DNA from: CAZJVD01 sp964549505
Lineage (GTDB): Bacteria > Bdellovibrionota > UBA1018 > CAZJVD01
DNA length: 64,000 nucleotides
Reading direction: 5' to 3'
NCBI GenBank assembly: GCA_964549505.1
Contig: CAZJVD010000006.1
Span: 62,001-126,000 of the forward strand
Position 1 is the first letter of the stretch; each line of letters opens with the position of its first letter. A program made the position numbers and the translations under genes. Of the stretch, positions 1 to 8,803 are shown piece by piece. The notes beneath the pieces are model-generated. The model was not told the DNA's origin, made no database searches, and saw only the letters and a list, made by a program, of their open reading frames with translations.

Positions 1-88
1 TGTCAGGCACCATTTGGTAGCTGGGGTGTGTTAGGGGTCGGTTTTGCGCAGAAGTTCTGCGGTTTCTGTGGTAAGAATCCGTCATCCC
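1..88 (+). promoter_or_regulatory. Leader region upstream of purF
   Basis: This is the non-coding DNA before the purF ATG. Positions 48-60 form a perfect 6-1-6 palindrome (gcagaa g ttctgc), which could be an operator or chance. No convincing -35/-10 pair is visible. An in-frame TTG at 44 would add a 15-residue extension ahead of the ATG start. The promoter may lie outside the window. Confidence 0.3.
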
Positions 89-1645
89 ATGTGCGGCATT
101 ATCGGTGTGATCAGGTCTCTCTCGGAACGCGAGAGAACCCTTGAAAACAAAGAAGATTCTGAGTCAGCTCGTGAGGCCTTTTTGGGGCTTCTCACGCTGC
201 AGCATCGGGGGCAGGACGGCGCAGGAATTCTAACCTATGGCCCCAAGGGCTTTCGGCAGGTCAAGGGCATCGGGTTGGCCGAATCGATTTTTACGAAGGA
301 GCAGATGGTCGAGCTCAGCGGACCGCTTGCGATCGGGCACACCCGGTACAGTACAACGGGACGGGGGGCGCTCCACGAAGTTCAGCCGTTTCTCGTGAGC
401 TATCCGTTTGGAATCGGACTTGTTCACAATGGCAACATCGTGAACTTTACGAGCTTGGCCGAAGAGATGGTCCGTGAGTCGCGCTTCAGCGTTCTCTCGG
501 GATCCGACTCAGAGGTTCTTCTGAATCTTTTGGCTGAAGGCTTGATCGACGGTCTTGAAGCCGAACGAAAGAAGAGTGTAAAGGACGCGACTCCGAAACG
601 CCTGTCGCGCGATCTGATCCAGCGCGCGCTTGAACATCTTTATAAAAAAGCCAACGGTAGTTTCAGTGTGGTCGCTGCGATTGCTGGCAACGGTATGCTC
701 GCGTTTCGCGATCCGTATGGGATTCGCCCTTTGGTGCTTGGGGAGCGAGTGGATGCCGACGGGGTTAAGAGCCGGATGGTCGCGTCCGAGACCGTTGCGC
801 TGTATTTCAATGGTTACGAAGTCGTTCGGTCGCTGGAACCCGGCGAATGTCTTTGGATCGACGAGAGTGGCGAAATGCAAAGTCTAACGATCGGGAAAGC
901 CACGCCACGCCCATGCATGTTCGAATGGATCTATTTTGCATCTGCGGAAAGCGAGATCGGCGGCTTACCTGTGTACGGCGCTCGAATCGAGCTCGGAAAA
1001 ATGCTCGCACCCATTGTGCGCGAACGCCTGAAAAAACTAGGTGCTGATATCGATGTGGTCGCAGCTGTTCCGGATACGTCACGAACGGCAGCGACAGCCC
1101 TCGCGGAGGAGCTCGGTGTTTCGTATCGCGAGGTCTTGATTAAGAATCGCTATATCAAACGCACATTTATTTTATCGGGTGAGGACAAGCGCCAGAAAGC
1201 CGTGAACCTCAAGCTGTCACCGGTGCGTTCTGAGCTTGTCGGAAAACGCGTGTTGCTTGTCGACGACTCCATAGTGCGCGGGACGACGTCGAAGAAGATT
1301 GTGGAGCTTGTACGTAAAGCCGGAGCAAAGGAGGTTTACTTTGTTTCGGCGTGCCCACCGATTCGTCATCCTTGCTATTACGGGATTGATTTCCCGTCGG
1401 GTGATGAGCTCTTGGCGTTTGGTCGAGATTCTGAACAGATCGAGCGTGAGATTGGTGCCGATGCGGTGATCTACATGACCCACGATGGGTTGTTGGCGTC
1501 TCTTCGGAATAATCAGCCGGGCCTCACACCCTGTCTTGCTTGTTTGGATGGCAACTATCCAACCGACGTTTCGGAAGGAAAACGTTTTGCGGAAAAGCGC
1601 ACCCGTGACCGCGCCCACGAAAAACTTCAGGGAGTGTCGGGGTGA
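89..1645 (+). CDS. purF: Amidophosphoribosyltransferase PurF
   Basis: PurF catalyses the first committed step of purine synthesis, PRPP plus glutamine to 5-phosphoribosylamine, in the cytoplasm. The ATG at 89 places Cys directly after Met (MCGIIGV), as required for the N-terminal nucleophile of the class II glutaminase domain. The phosphoribosyltransferase domain carries the PRPP loop DDSIVRGTTSKK. Cys276, Cys429, Cys482 and Cys485 (HPCYYG, CLAC contexts) match the ligand positions of the 4Fe-4S cluster in Bacillus subtilis-type PurF. Those enzymes usually have a cleaved propeptide. An in-frame TTG at 44 could supply one, but the ATG is the simpler start. The protein is 518 aa, normal for the family. 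It is the first gene of the operon, and its stop overlaps purC by 4 nt. Confidence 0.96.
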   Translation: MCGIIGVIRSLSERERTLENKEDSESAREAFLGLLTLQHRGQDGAGILTYGPKGFRQVKGIGLAESIFTKEQMVELSGPLAIGHTRYSTTGRGALHEVQPFLVSYPFGIGLVHNGNIVNFTSLAEEMVRESRFSVLSGSDSEVLLNLLAEGLIDGLEAERKKSVKDATPKRLSRDLIQRALEHLYKKANGSFSVVAAIAGNGMLAFRDPYGIRPLVLGERVDADGVKSRMVASETVALYFNGYEVVRSLEPGECLWIDESGEMQSLTIGKATPRPCMFEWIYFASAESEIGGLPVYGARIELGKMLAPIVRERLKKLGADIDVVAAVPDTSRTAATALAEELGVSYREVLIKNRYIKRTFILSGEDKRQKAVNLKLSPVRSELVGKRVLLVDDSIVRGTTSKKIVELVRKAGAKEVYFVSACPPIRHPCYYGIDFPSGDELLAFGRDSEQIEREIGADAVIYMTHDGLLASLRNNQPGLTPCLACLDGNYPTDVSEGKRFAEKRTRDRAHEKLQGVSG

Positions 1646-2736
1646 ATCTTGAGGCACTTGGATACCGCTGTTTCTACAAAGGGTCCGTAAAAAATCTCTT
1701 TGAACGCCCACCCGAGTCTGGCGACACATCGATTGTTTTCGAATTTTCAGATGCCTACAGTTTGTTTGATTGGGGTCGTATGCCGGACGCTGTTGTCGGT
1801 AAAGGCGAGGCGTTAGCAAGCTTGGGCGCACATCTCTTTCGTGAATTGGAACGCGAAGGGATTCGAACACATTTTCGTTCGGGACTGATCGAGAGCGGTG
1901 GCGAAGCGCCAGAAGGCGAACCTGTGCGTGCGATGGAGTGTGAACGCGTGCGGGTCGAGCGCCCGACCGAGCGCAAGAGTGCGCCGGGAACCTATCAGTA
2001 TCCGCGGCCGGATTGGCGAGCTGCTCTCACGCTGATTCCGTTTGAAGTCGTGTTTCGTTTTGGAGCGCCACGAGGAAGTTCTGTTCTGAAGCGAGCGAAT
2101 CCCTGGAGTCAGACCTTGTTTCCACCGTCGGTTGCGAAACCCCAAGAGGGCGCTTTATGGGAGAGTCCATGTATTGAATTTTTCACGAAGCTCGAGCCTA
2201 TCGATCGTCAGGTGTCCAAAGAAGACGTTCAAGAAATCAGTGGGCTATCGCAGGCCAATGTTGAGGAACTTGCGATGCATACGACACGGATCGCGCGATG
2301 GCTGGAAAAGCGAGCCAGCGAACGAGGTCTGACACTCTGGGACGGTAAGCTCGAATGGGCGTTTTCTGAGAAAACAGGTTTTGTGCTTGTCGATTCGATC
2401 GGTCCCGATGAGCTCCGACTCACACCCAAGGGGAAGTCTGTTCCTCTTTCAAAAGAGTTTTTGAGAATTCTCTATCGCAGCACCGATTGGTTTCAGCAGC
2501 TCGAGAATGCTAAGCAAGCGCATGGGAGTGCTTCGAGTTGGAAGAACGGCTTGTCCGATCCGCCCAGTCTTTCGGTGGGCGTTGCTGCCCTTGCGTCCGA
2601 TCTGTACCGCACGCTCTGTTGGGAACTCTCGGGCGGAAGTTTACTGCTGAGTGGTGGCGCGGTCGTACCGATGACCGAGATCGTCCGACGCTTAGAAGAC
2701 GCGCTTCGTGACCGCTCGGGGCTAGGTGTCCTATGA
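1642..2736 (+). CDS. purC: SAICAR synthase PurC
   Basis: Phosphoribosylaminoimidazole-succinocarboxamide synthase joins aspartate to CAIR using ATP. The N-terminus has the family pattern: KGSVKNLF, then SDAYSLFDWGRMPD and a KGEAL helix. The central SPCIEFFTKLE and the later GKLEWAF stretch match the substrate- and nucleotide-binding regions of SAICAR synthases. At 364 aa it is longer than the common 240-300 aa forms and nearer the long variants. It starts with GTG inside the purF stop (GTGA overlap), so it is probably translationally coupled, and it overlaps purD by 4 nt. The enzymes that make its substrate (PurE/PurK) and use its product (PurB) are not in the window. Confidence 0.9.
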   Translation: MNLEALGYRCFYKGSVKNLFERPPESGDTSIVFEFSDAYSLFDWGRMPDAVVGKGEALASLGAHLFRELEREGIRTHFRSGLIESGGEAPEGEPVRAMECERVRVERPTERKSAPGTYQYPRPDWRAALTLIPFEVVFRFGAPRGSSVLKRANPWSQTLFPPSVAKPQEGALWESPCIEFFTKLEPIDRQVSKEDVQEISGLSQANVEELAMHTTRIARWLEKRASERGLTLWDGKLEWAFSEKTGFVLVDSIGPDELRLTPKGKSVPLSKEFLRILYRSTDWFQQLENAKQAHGSASSWKNGLSDPPSLSVGVAALASDLYRTLCWELSGGSLLLSGGAVVPMTEIVRRLEDALRDRSGLGVL

Positions 2737-4205
2737 GCACGCGCAAGAACGTGTTGATTGTGGGCTCTGGAGGACGGGAGCACGCGCTCGCGGCCAAGAT
2801 GGCTGAGTCTCCGAGCGTTGGAAAACTTTTGATTTCGCCTGGCAACGATGGAATTGCCGCGTGGGCTGAAACTTTGACGGCAGCATCTGGGGCTCGCGTA
2901 CCTGAAATCCGCTGCGTTCCGTTGCCTACGCTTCGCTCGGACGGTTGGGGACGCCGAACGTTCGAGAGTTTGAGTGAAACCGCGCATTCGGAAGGTATCG
3001 ATCTGGTGGTCATTGGACCCGATGATCCGCTGGCGCTCGGGGTAACTGATTTTCTTGAGGCGAAGGGATTGTGTGTCTTTGGTCCGTCACGGTCAGCGGC
3101 TCGGCTCGAATGGAGCAAGGCATTCGCAAAGGAGATTCTTCGCGAAGTGTGTGTTCCGACAGCGCGTAGTGTGGAGGTGACATCCGGGGGGGAGATCGCT
3201 TCGGCACTCGTTAAAATCGGGACGGTCGGCACCATCGACGCAATCGGGGCAATCGGGGCAATCGGGGCAATCGGGGCAATCGGGGCAATCAGCGCGACGG
3301 GCGCGACCGGTGCGCTCGGTAAGGCGCCGTATGTGGTGAAGGCGGATGGATTGGCGCTTGGAAAAGGCGTTGAGATTCACGAGACGGTACTCGGTGCGGA
3401 ACGGGCGGCGCGCGGCTTTCTGGAAAAGCATGGACGCGTCGTCATTGAAGAGTTTTTACAGGGTGAAGAAGTTTCGGTTCTTGCTCTCTGCGATGGTTTT
3501 TCTGCATCGCTCTTCGAGACAGCGCGCGATTACAAACGGGCATTCGATGGCGGTGAGGGTCCGAATACTGGCGGCATGGGAGCGTACTCACCTGTTTCAA
3601 AATTTGAAACCGCTCCGTGGAAGAAGCGCTTTTTGAGCGAAGTGTTTGAGCCGGTTCTTCGAGAGATGCGGCGTCGAGGAACGCCGTTCAAGGGCGTCCT
3701 GTACGCGGGACTGATGGTCGCTGGGAATCAGTTTTGGGTCCTTGAGTTCAACGCACGTTTTGGCGACCCCGAAACTCAAGTGCTCTTGCCTCGGGTGGAC
3801 GATGATCTGTTTCTTTGGCTGGACGCTTGTGCGCGGGGCACATTGGGCCGACTGTCACGTGAAATACCGATGACGAAAAACTCTACCGTCAGCGTTACGC
3901 TGGCCGCAAAGGGATACCCCGATTGTCCGACGCTCGGAACGGCCCTGCCCGCGCTGCGTAGCTTTGCTTACCGCGATGCCGCGCGTGTGTTTGCCGCAGG
4001 ACTTAAGCGACGGTCTAAAACGGGAGCGGCTGCCGACACCGATGTGAGTGGGAACGGCTTTGTCACGAACGGCGGTCGCGTTCTCCACGTGGTGGGCGAA
4101 GGCGCGACGCTCGATCGGGCGAAGGCAAATGCTTACGAGCGTCTTCGAGAAGTTCTGAGCGTACCGACCTCGGGAGTCTTCTTTCGAAAGGACATTGGGT
4201 CGTGA
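2733..4205 (+). CDS. purD: Phosphoribosylamine-glycine ligase PurD
   Basis: GAR synthetase ligates glycine to phosphoribosylamine with ATP. The N-domain begins VLIVGSGGREHALA, the classic PurD start. ATP-grasp elements follow: PYVVKADGLALGKGVE, GPNTGGMGAYSP and VLEFNARFGDPETQ. The C-terminal domain has SVTLAAKGYPD. The 490-aa protein is about 60 residues longer than typical, partly because of an (Ala-Ile-Gly)n insertion at about residues 164-199, just before the ATP-binding KADGLALGKG strand. The insertion is encoded by a 9-bp tandem repeat. The frame stays open and the catalytic motifs are intact, so the enzyme is probably functional. Four-nt overlaps join it to purC and purN. Confidence 0.95.
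   Translation: MSTRKNVLIVGSGGREHALAAKMAESPSVGKLLISPGNDGIAAWAETLTAASGARVPEIRCVPLPTLRSDGWGRRTFESLSETAHSEGIDLVVIGPDDPLALGVTDFLEAKGLCVFGPSRSAARLEWSKAFAKEILREVCVPTARSVEVTSGGEIASALVKIGTVGTIDAIGAIGAIGAIGAIGAISATGATGALGKAPYVVKADGLALGKGVEIHETVLGAERAARGFLEKHGRVVIEEFLQGEEVSVLALCDGFSASLFETARDYKRAFDGGEGPNTGGMGAYSPVSKFETAPWKKRFLSEVFEPVLREMRRRGTPFKGVLYAGLMVAGNQFWVLEFNARFGDPETQVLLPRVDDDLFLWLDACARGTLGRLSREIPMTKNSTVSVTLAAKGYPDCPTLGTALPALRSFAYRDAARVFAAGLKRRSKTGAAADTDVSGNGFVTNGGRVLHVVGEGATLDRAKANAYERLREVLSVPTSGVFFRKDIGS
3222..3317 (+). repeat. 9-bp tandem repeat inside purD
   Basis: The unit gcaatcggg occurs five times perfectly from 3240 to 3284. A degenerate sixth copy lies at 3285-3293, with eroded copies on both sides. 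Each unit encodes Ala-Ile-Gly. Copy-number change in multiples of 9 bp would keep the reading frame. Confidence 0.95.
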
Positions 4206-4876
4206 GCGCGACGAAAACACCTTACGTCATTTTGGCTTCGGGGCGCGGGTCGAACTTCTCGGCGATTGTCGCCTATGAACGAAAGAACCCCGGGTTCCCA
4301 GGCAAAGTTCAGGGGCTTGTCTGTGATCGCAAGGAGGCGCCGGTTTTAAACGAAGCCACTCGCCTGGCCGTTCCGTCCGTTGTCATTGGAGCGTTTGGTG
4401 GAGCGAGTGCTGGGGAGCGTGGCGCGGACCGTAGCGCAGAACGTAGCGAAGCACTAACCCGAGCGGTGAACGAACTTGGAGCGCGTTGGGCTGTTTTGGC
4501 CGGATACATGCGGCTGGTCGACAAGAGTTTTCTCAACGCGTTTCGTGACGAACGTGGGTTTTATCGCGTCGTGAACATTCATCCGTCGTTGCTTCCTGCC
4601 TTTCCCGGTCTCGAGGGCTATCGACAGGCCTTTGAGCATGGTTCGAAGCTCGCGGGGGTTACGGTTCACTTGGTTGACGAAGGTTTGGACTCTGGCTTGA
4701 TTTGCGCACAGCGTAGTTTTGATATTTCGTCCTGTCGGAGCGTGGACGAGGTCGAAGCGCTCGGGTTAGAGATAGAGCACGAAGTGTTTCCAGAAACACT
4801 GGCGTGGCTCTTCGAAGAGAAGTTTCGCATCGAAAGTCGCAAAGGGGAGAGAAAAGTCCTTGTTCGCTCGCGTTGA
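4202..4876 (+). CDS. purN: GAR formyltransferase PurN
   Basis: PurN transfers a formyl group from 10-formyl-THF to GAR. The N-terminus VILASGRGSNFSAI is the phosphate-binding loop. The catalytic region has NIHPSLLPAFPG, followed by GVTVHLVDEGLDSG, holding the conserved Asn, His and Asp of the folate-binding site. The 224-aa length is normal. A short insert rich in Ala, Gly and Arg lies near residues 60-80. The GTG start overlaps the purD stop by 4 nt, and the 3' end overlaps purL by 17 nt. No PurT-type formate-dependent enzyme is seen nearby. Confidence 0.94.
   Translation: MSATKTPYVILASGRGSNFSAIVAYERKNPGFPGKVQGLVCDRKEAPVLNEATRLAVPSVVIGAFGGASAGERGADRSAERSEALTRAVNELGARWAVLAGYMRLVDKSFLNAFRDERGFYRVVNIHPSLLPAFPGLEGYRQAFEHGSKLAGVTVHLVDEGLDSGLICAQRSFDISSCRSVDEVEALGLEIEHEVFPETLAWLFEEKFRIESRKGERKVLVRSR
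4842..4850 (+). promoter_or_regulatory. Ribosome-binding site supporting the purL TTG start
   Basis: The sequence aaggggaga lies about nine bases before the TTG at 4860, inside the end of purN. It decides the start of purL in favour of this TTG. Confidence 0.6.
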
Positions 4877-7800
4877 AGTAGCTGTAAAACCAGAGTTTGA
4901 TGATCCTGAAGCGCGCGTTTTCATTCGTAAGCTGGAGCTCGCGCATCCGACCCTGCGAAAACAGATTCGTTGGTGTCGAACATTAAAAATCTATTGGCTG
5001 GAAGTCGAAGCGCCTCGCGATGAGTTGCGGGCGGCAATCGGTGAGATTTTTCACGATCCCGTAACAAGCTGGCTGTTCACGGGCGATCTGTTGCCGTCGG
5101 CAGCAGGTCCGAACGGAACGGTACAGGACCTTTTTGACTCGGCTCCATTTCGATGGGGAAAGTTCTGGGGGCTTGAGAAGCGGTTTCGTCCCGGCGTCAC
5201 CGACAACGCTGCTCAAATGGTTGTCGAAGCGTTTCAAATTGTTCTGGGTCAGCGACAGAAAAGTGTTCGTGCTTCCAGTGGCGAGCTGGTGATTTTCGAT
5301 GCACCGGATTTGACCGAGACAGGTCTGTCGACGATTTCACGCGATGTGTTTTGTAACGAGTTGATTGAGTCGTGGAATGTCGTCGTTCATGAAGAACTGA
5401 AAAGTTCGAACCGATTTCATCCGGAACAGATCAAGTGGGATCTGCCGAGAGCGACCACCAAGCGACCGATCACACGACCCGACGGTGTGGTTCTCGCTGG
5501 CAAGACGCAGGCGGAGCTCACGGATTTGAGTAAGAAGCGCTTATGGGCTCTCAACGCTGAGGAGATGCTCGCGATCCAGGCGCATTTTGCTGGCACGGAG
5601 ACGCAGACTACGCGCCGCTCGCTAGGTTTGAAAGATCCGACTGATGTTGAGCTCGAGGTGCTCGCTCAGACATGGTCGGAACACTGCAAACACAAGATTT
5701 TCAATGCTGAGATGAATTACAAAGAAGCGGCTCCCGTTCGAGACGAACTCAAGGGAATCGAGATTCCAGCAAAAGTCACAAGCCTATTCAAGACGACCAT
5801 TGCGGGTGTGACTGAGAAACTCCCGCGACCTTGGCTGCTCTCCGTTTTCAAAGATAACGCCGGGATCATCGGTTTTGACGAGGAGGACGCTGTTTGTGTG
5901 AAGGTCGAAACACACAACTCGCCCTCAGCTCTGGATCCTTACGGTGGCGCTCTCACCGGTATCGTCGGTGTCAATCGCGATATTTTGGGTTGCGGTCGAG
6001 GAGCACGACCGATTTTCAATACGAACGTGTTTTGTCTCGCTCGCCCCGACTTTGGGGGTTCGTTGCCGGAGCGAACGCTGCATCCTCGCCGTATTTTGGA
6101 TGGTGTCAGGCGTGGGGTGGAACACGGCGGAAACAAGAGTGGAATCCCGACGGTGGCAGGTGCGCTGTATTTTGATCCGCGTTTCCTCGGAAAACCGCTC
6201 GTGTTTTGCGGTACGGGCGGAATCATGCCGCGGCGGTCGGCGGGCATTCCGTGCGAACTCAAAGAGATCGCGCCCGGTGATCGTATCGCCTCGGTCGGCG
6301 GTCGTGTTGGGAAAGATGGGATTCACGGTGCGACGTTTTCCAGTCTCGCACTGGATGACCAGTCTCCGACATCGGCCGTCCAGCTCGGCGATCCTTTTAC
6401 GCAAAAGCGTGTTGCGGACTTTCTTCTCGATGCGCGCGAAAAAGGCTTGTTTCGAACATTGACCGACAATGGTGCTGGAGGATTGTCGTCGTCCGTAGGT
6501 GAGTTGGCTCGGTTATCAAACGGCGCACGCCTCGACGTTAGCTTATTGAAGACAAAAGTTCCGGGTCTTAAGCCGTTTGAACTCGTGATCAGCGAGTCTC
6601 AAGAGCGTATGACCGTTGCTGTTCCGCCAGAGTGGGCGATCGAGTTTGAGCGTCTCGCTGAGCTTCATAGTGTGGAGGTCAGTTGGTGTGGGGAGTTCAA
6701 CTCTTCGGGGCGGTTTGATGTGTATTTTGGTCCAGAGTGCGTGGGCAGTCTCGATCTCGGGTTCTTGCATGACGGTTGTCCGCAGCTCAAACTCGACGCT
6801 GATTGGAAGCCCTACGCAAAGAAGGTCACGACAACCCATTCACAGTTCGAGCAAGGTGTCCGCGATACATTGCTCGCGCTCTTGCGACGCCCTAATATTG
6901 CCTCGAAAGAGTGGATGATTCGTCAGTACGATCACGAAGTGCAGGCAACCTCGGTGATCAAGCCACTCCATCAGCCTCGTGTAGGTAGTCCGGCTTTCCC
7001 GAGTGGTCCGAACGACGGTGCCGTGATCAAACCAAAGCCAAGCTCGTTACAGGGTCTCGTCATCGCGTGTGGATTGGCGCCAAAGCTGTCGGACTTTGAC
7101 CCGTATCTGATGGCGCAGGCGGCGGTTGATGAGGCCGTTCGGAATGGCCTTGCGGTCGGTTCGAATTACGGGAAGCCCGAGTTTGAGAACGCTCTCGTGG
7201 ATAACTTCTGCTGGCCCGATCCCGTGAATAACCCGCAGTTTGCAGCAGCCCTCGTGCGAACCTGTTTTGGTCTTCGTGATGCTTGTCTGAAACTCGAGAT
7301 TCCGCTCGTGTCGGGTAAGGATTCGATGAAGAACGATGCGCGTGTGGTTTGGAATGGTAAAGAAGTCACGATCTCCGTGGTTCCCACGCTGTTGATGACC
7401 TACATGGGAAAATGCACGGACACCCAAAAGGCGCGATCGGCAGACTTCAAGTCAGTCGGTGACTATGTGTACTGGCTCGGCGGTCGCGATATGTCGCTCG
7501 TGGGATCCGAACTGCATTTGATGAAGCGTGAGGAGTGCGCAACACAAGGGATCTCGCCCGACGAGGCGGTTGTTCCGACCGCGCTGAAACCAGGATCTGG
7601 ACAGAATGGAGACCCGCGCTTTCCTACTCCGAACTGGGATATCGCCTTGAAAACGTATCGATGGCTGGGTGCTGCTGAAGGAAAACTTCAGACGTCGCTG
7701 AGGTCCGTGCATGACGTTTCGGAAGGTGGATTTTTAGTCACGGTAGCGGAGAGCGTTCTGGCAACGGGTTTGGGCGTGGAGCTGACGATTCCATTCGTCG

Positions 7801-8042
7801 ATCCTTGGGTGTTTTGTTTCGGTGAAGGGTTCCATGGGTTTTGCGTTTCCGTAGCTCCGCTCGATGCGCAGGCGCTCGAGGCAGAATGGGTCGAACTTCG
7901 TGTTCCGTTTCTCCGCGTAGGAACGGTGACCGCCGCATCCGCGCTCGAAATCAAATGGAACGACTCGGGCACACCTCATCAAGCAAGCCTTCCGACGGAG
8001 AAAGTGGAAGAAGCGTGGCGGAATGAGGGGTTCTGGGAATGA
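4860..8042 (+). CDS. purL: FGAM synthase PurL with N-terminal PurS-like region
   Basis: Phosphoribosylformylglycinamidine synthase, ATP-binding subunit, 1060 aa. Residues 1 to about 80 look like PurS (VEVAVKPEFDDPEARVF, then a DPVT segment), and a second PurS-like stretch follows at about 110-190 (RPGVTDNAAQMVVEA). The catalytic part has LAQTWSEHCKHKIF, VKVETHNSPSALDP and GIVGVNRDILGCG, all typical of PurL. No glutaminase domain is present; it is encoded separately by purQ. The length is therefore between small PurL (about 740 aa plus a separate PurS) and the 1300-aa fused type. The TTG start at 4860 is supported by an AAGGGGAGA ribosome site at 4842-4850. The gene overlaps purN by 17 nt and purQ by 4 nt. 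Confidence 0.95.
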   Translation: MFARVEVAVKPEFDDPEARVFIRKLELAHPTLRKQIRWCRTLKIYWLEVEAPRDELRAAIGEIFHDPVTSWLFTGDLLPSAAGPNGTVQDLFDSAPFRWGKFWGLEKRFRPGVTDNAAQMVVEAFQIVLGQRQKSVRASSGELVIFDAPDLTETGLSTISRDVFCNELIESWNVVVHEELKSSNRFHPEQIKWDLPRATTKRPITRPDGVVLAGKTQAELTDLSKKRLWALNAEEMLAIQAHFAGTETQTTRRSLGLKDPTDVELEVLAQTWSEHCKHKIFNAEMNYKEAAPVRDELKGIEIPAKVTSLFKTTIAGVTEKLPRPWLLSVFKDNAGIIGFDEEDAVCVKVETHNSPSALDPYGGALTGIVGVNRDILGCGRGARPIFNTNVFCLARPDFGGSLPERTLHPRRILDGVRRGVEHGGNKSGIPTVAGALYFDPRFLGKPLVFCGTGGIMPRRSAGIPCELKEIAPGDRIASVGGRVGKDGIHGATFSSLALDDQSPTSAVQLGDPFTQKRVADFLLDAREKGLFRTLTDNGAGGLSSSVGELARLSNGARLDVSLLKTKVPGLKPFELVISESQERMTVAVPPEWAIEFERLAELHSVEVSWCGEFNSSGRFDVYFGPECVGSLDLGFLHDGCPQLKLDADWKPYAKKVTTTHSQFEQGVRDTLLALLRRPNIASKEWMIRQYDHEVQATSVIKPLHQPRVGSPAFPSGPNDGAVIKPKPSSLQGLVIACGLAPKLSDFDPYLMAQAAVDEAVRNGLAVGSNYGKPEFENALVDNFCWPDPVNNPQFAAALVRTCFGLRDACLKLEIPLVSGKDSMKNDARVVWNGKEVTISVVPTLLMTYMGKCTDTQKARSADFKSVGDYVYWLGGRDMSLVGSELHLMKREECATQGISPDEAVVPTALKPGSGQNGDPRFPTPNWDIALKTYRWLGAAEGKLQTSLRSVHDVSEGGFLVTVAESVLATGLGVELTIPFVDPWVFCFGEGFHGFCVSVAPLDAQALEAEWVELRVPFLRVGTVTAASALEIKWNDSGTPHQASLPTEKVEEAWRNEGFWE

Positions 8043-8800
8043 GTACGTTGCGTGCTCTCATTGTTGCCGGTGATGGGATCAACTGCGAAAGCGAAACAGC
8101 CGAAGCGTTTCGTTTGGCGGGTTTTCAGGCTGAAACGGTTTCGATCAATCACCTGATCAAGGCTCGCTTCGACACGGATCAGCTTTCTGCGCAGTATTCT
8201 GCACTCGCGTTTCCGGGCGGATTTTCGTTCGGTGATTACTTGAGCTCCGGACGGATTCTGGCGATCAAGATCGCACGTGGTTTGCGATGGAATCTTCCAC
8301 TCTTTGCTGAGCGCGGTGGTCTTGTCCTTGGGGTGTGTAATGGATTTCAAGCTCTCGTGCGCCTGGGCGTGTTCGGGCGCTTTGTGTCGCTGACGTCGAA
8401 TGTTTCCGGAAAGTTTGTCAATCACTGGACCAGTCTTTCGCCACAAGTGAGTCGTTGCCTGTGGTTGAAAGGACTCGGAACCTTTTCGCTCCCAGTTCGT
8501 CACGGGGAAGGTCGCCTCGTTCTTGATCGTAGCAATATGTCGGAGTCGCTTGAAAAGCTCACACGACACGGAATGGCTTGTCTCAAGTACCAGGCCAATC
8601 CCAATGGAAGCGATCAAGACCTTGCGGGGCTCTGTGATGCTACCGGTAGAATTTTTGGACTGATGCCGCATCCCGAAGCGTTTGTGCGTTGGACGTCCCA
8701 CCCCGGATGGACCAAGCAAGCGTCGCGCGCGGGTGGACCGGGCGAGGGGCTTCTGATTTTCGAAAACGCCGCGAAGGTTGCTAAGCAGGTAGGGGGCTAA
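8039..8800 (+). CDS. purQ: FGAM synthase glutaminase subunit PurQ
   Basis: PurQ hydrolyses glutamine and passes ammonia to PurL. It is a class I glutamine amidotransferase of 253 aa. The pattern FPGGFSFGDYLSSGRI precedes the nucleophile elbow LGVCNGFQALV (Cys in GVCNG). The catalytic His-Glu pair lies in MPHPEAF. The ATG start overlaps the purL stop (ATGA), consistent with co-translation of the two subunits. The slightly larger size than Bacillus PurQ (about 227 aa) fits versions that partner larger PurL proteins. Confidence 0.95.
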   Translation: MSTLRALIVAGDGINCESETAEAFRLAGFQAETVSINHLIKARFDTDQLSAQYSALAFPGGFSFGDYLSSGRILAIKIARGLRWNLPLFAERGGLVLGVCNGFQALVRLGVFGRFVSLTSNVSGKFVNHWTSLSPQVSRCLWLKGLGTFSLPVRHGEGRLVLDRSNMSESLEKLTRHGMACLKYQANPNGSDQDLAGLCDATGRIFGLMPHPEAFVRWTSHPGWTKQASRAGGPGEGLLIFENAAKVAKQVGG

Positions 8801-8803
8801 GAC

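Noticed and set aside
7979..8719. A 246-codon antisense frame over purQ
   Set aside because: purQ on the plus strand has clear catalytic motifs and operon overlaps; the antisense frame has none.
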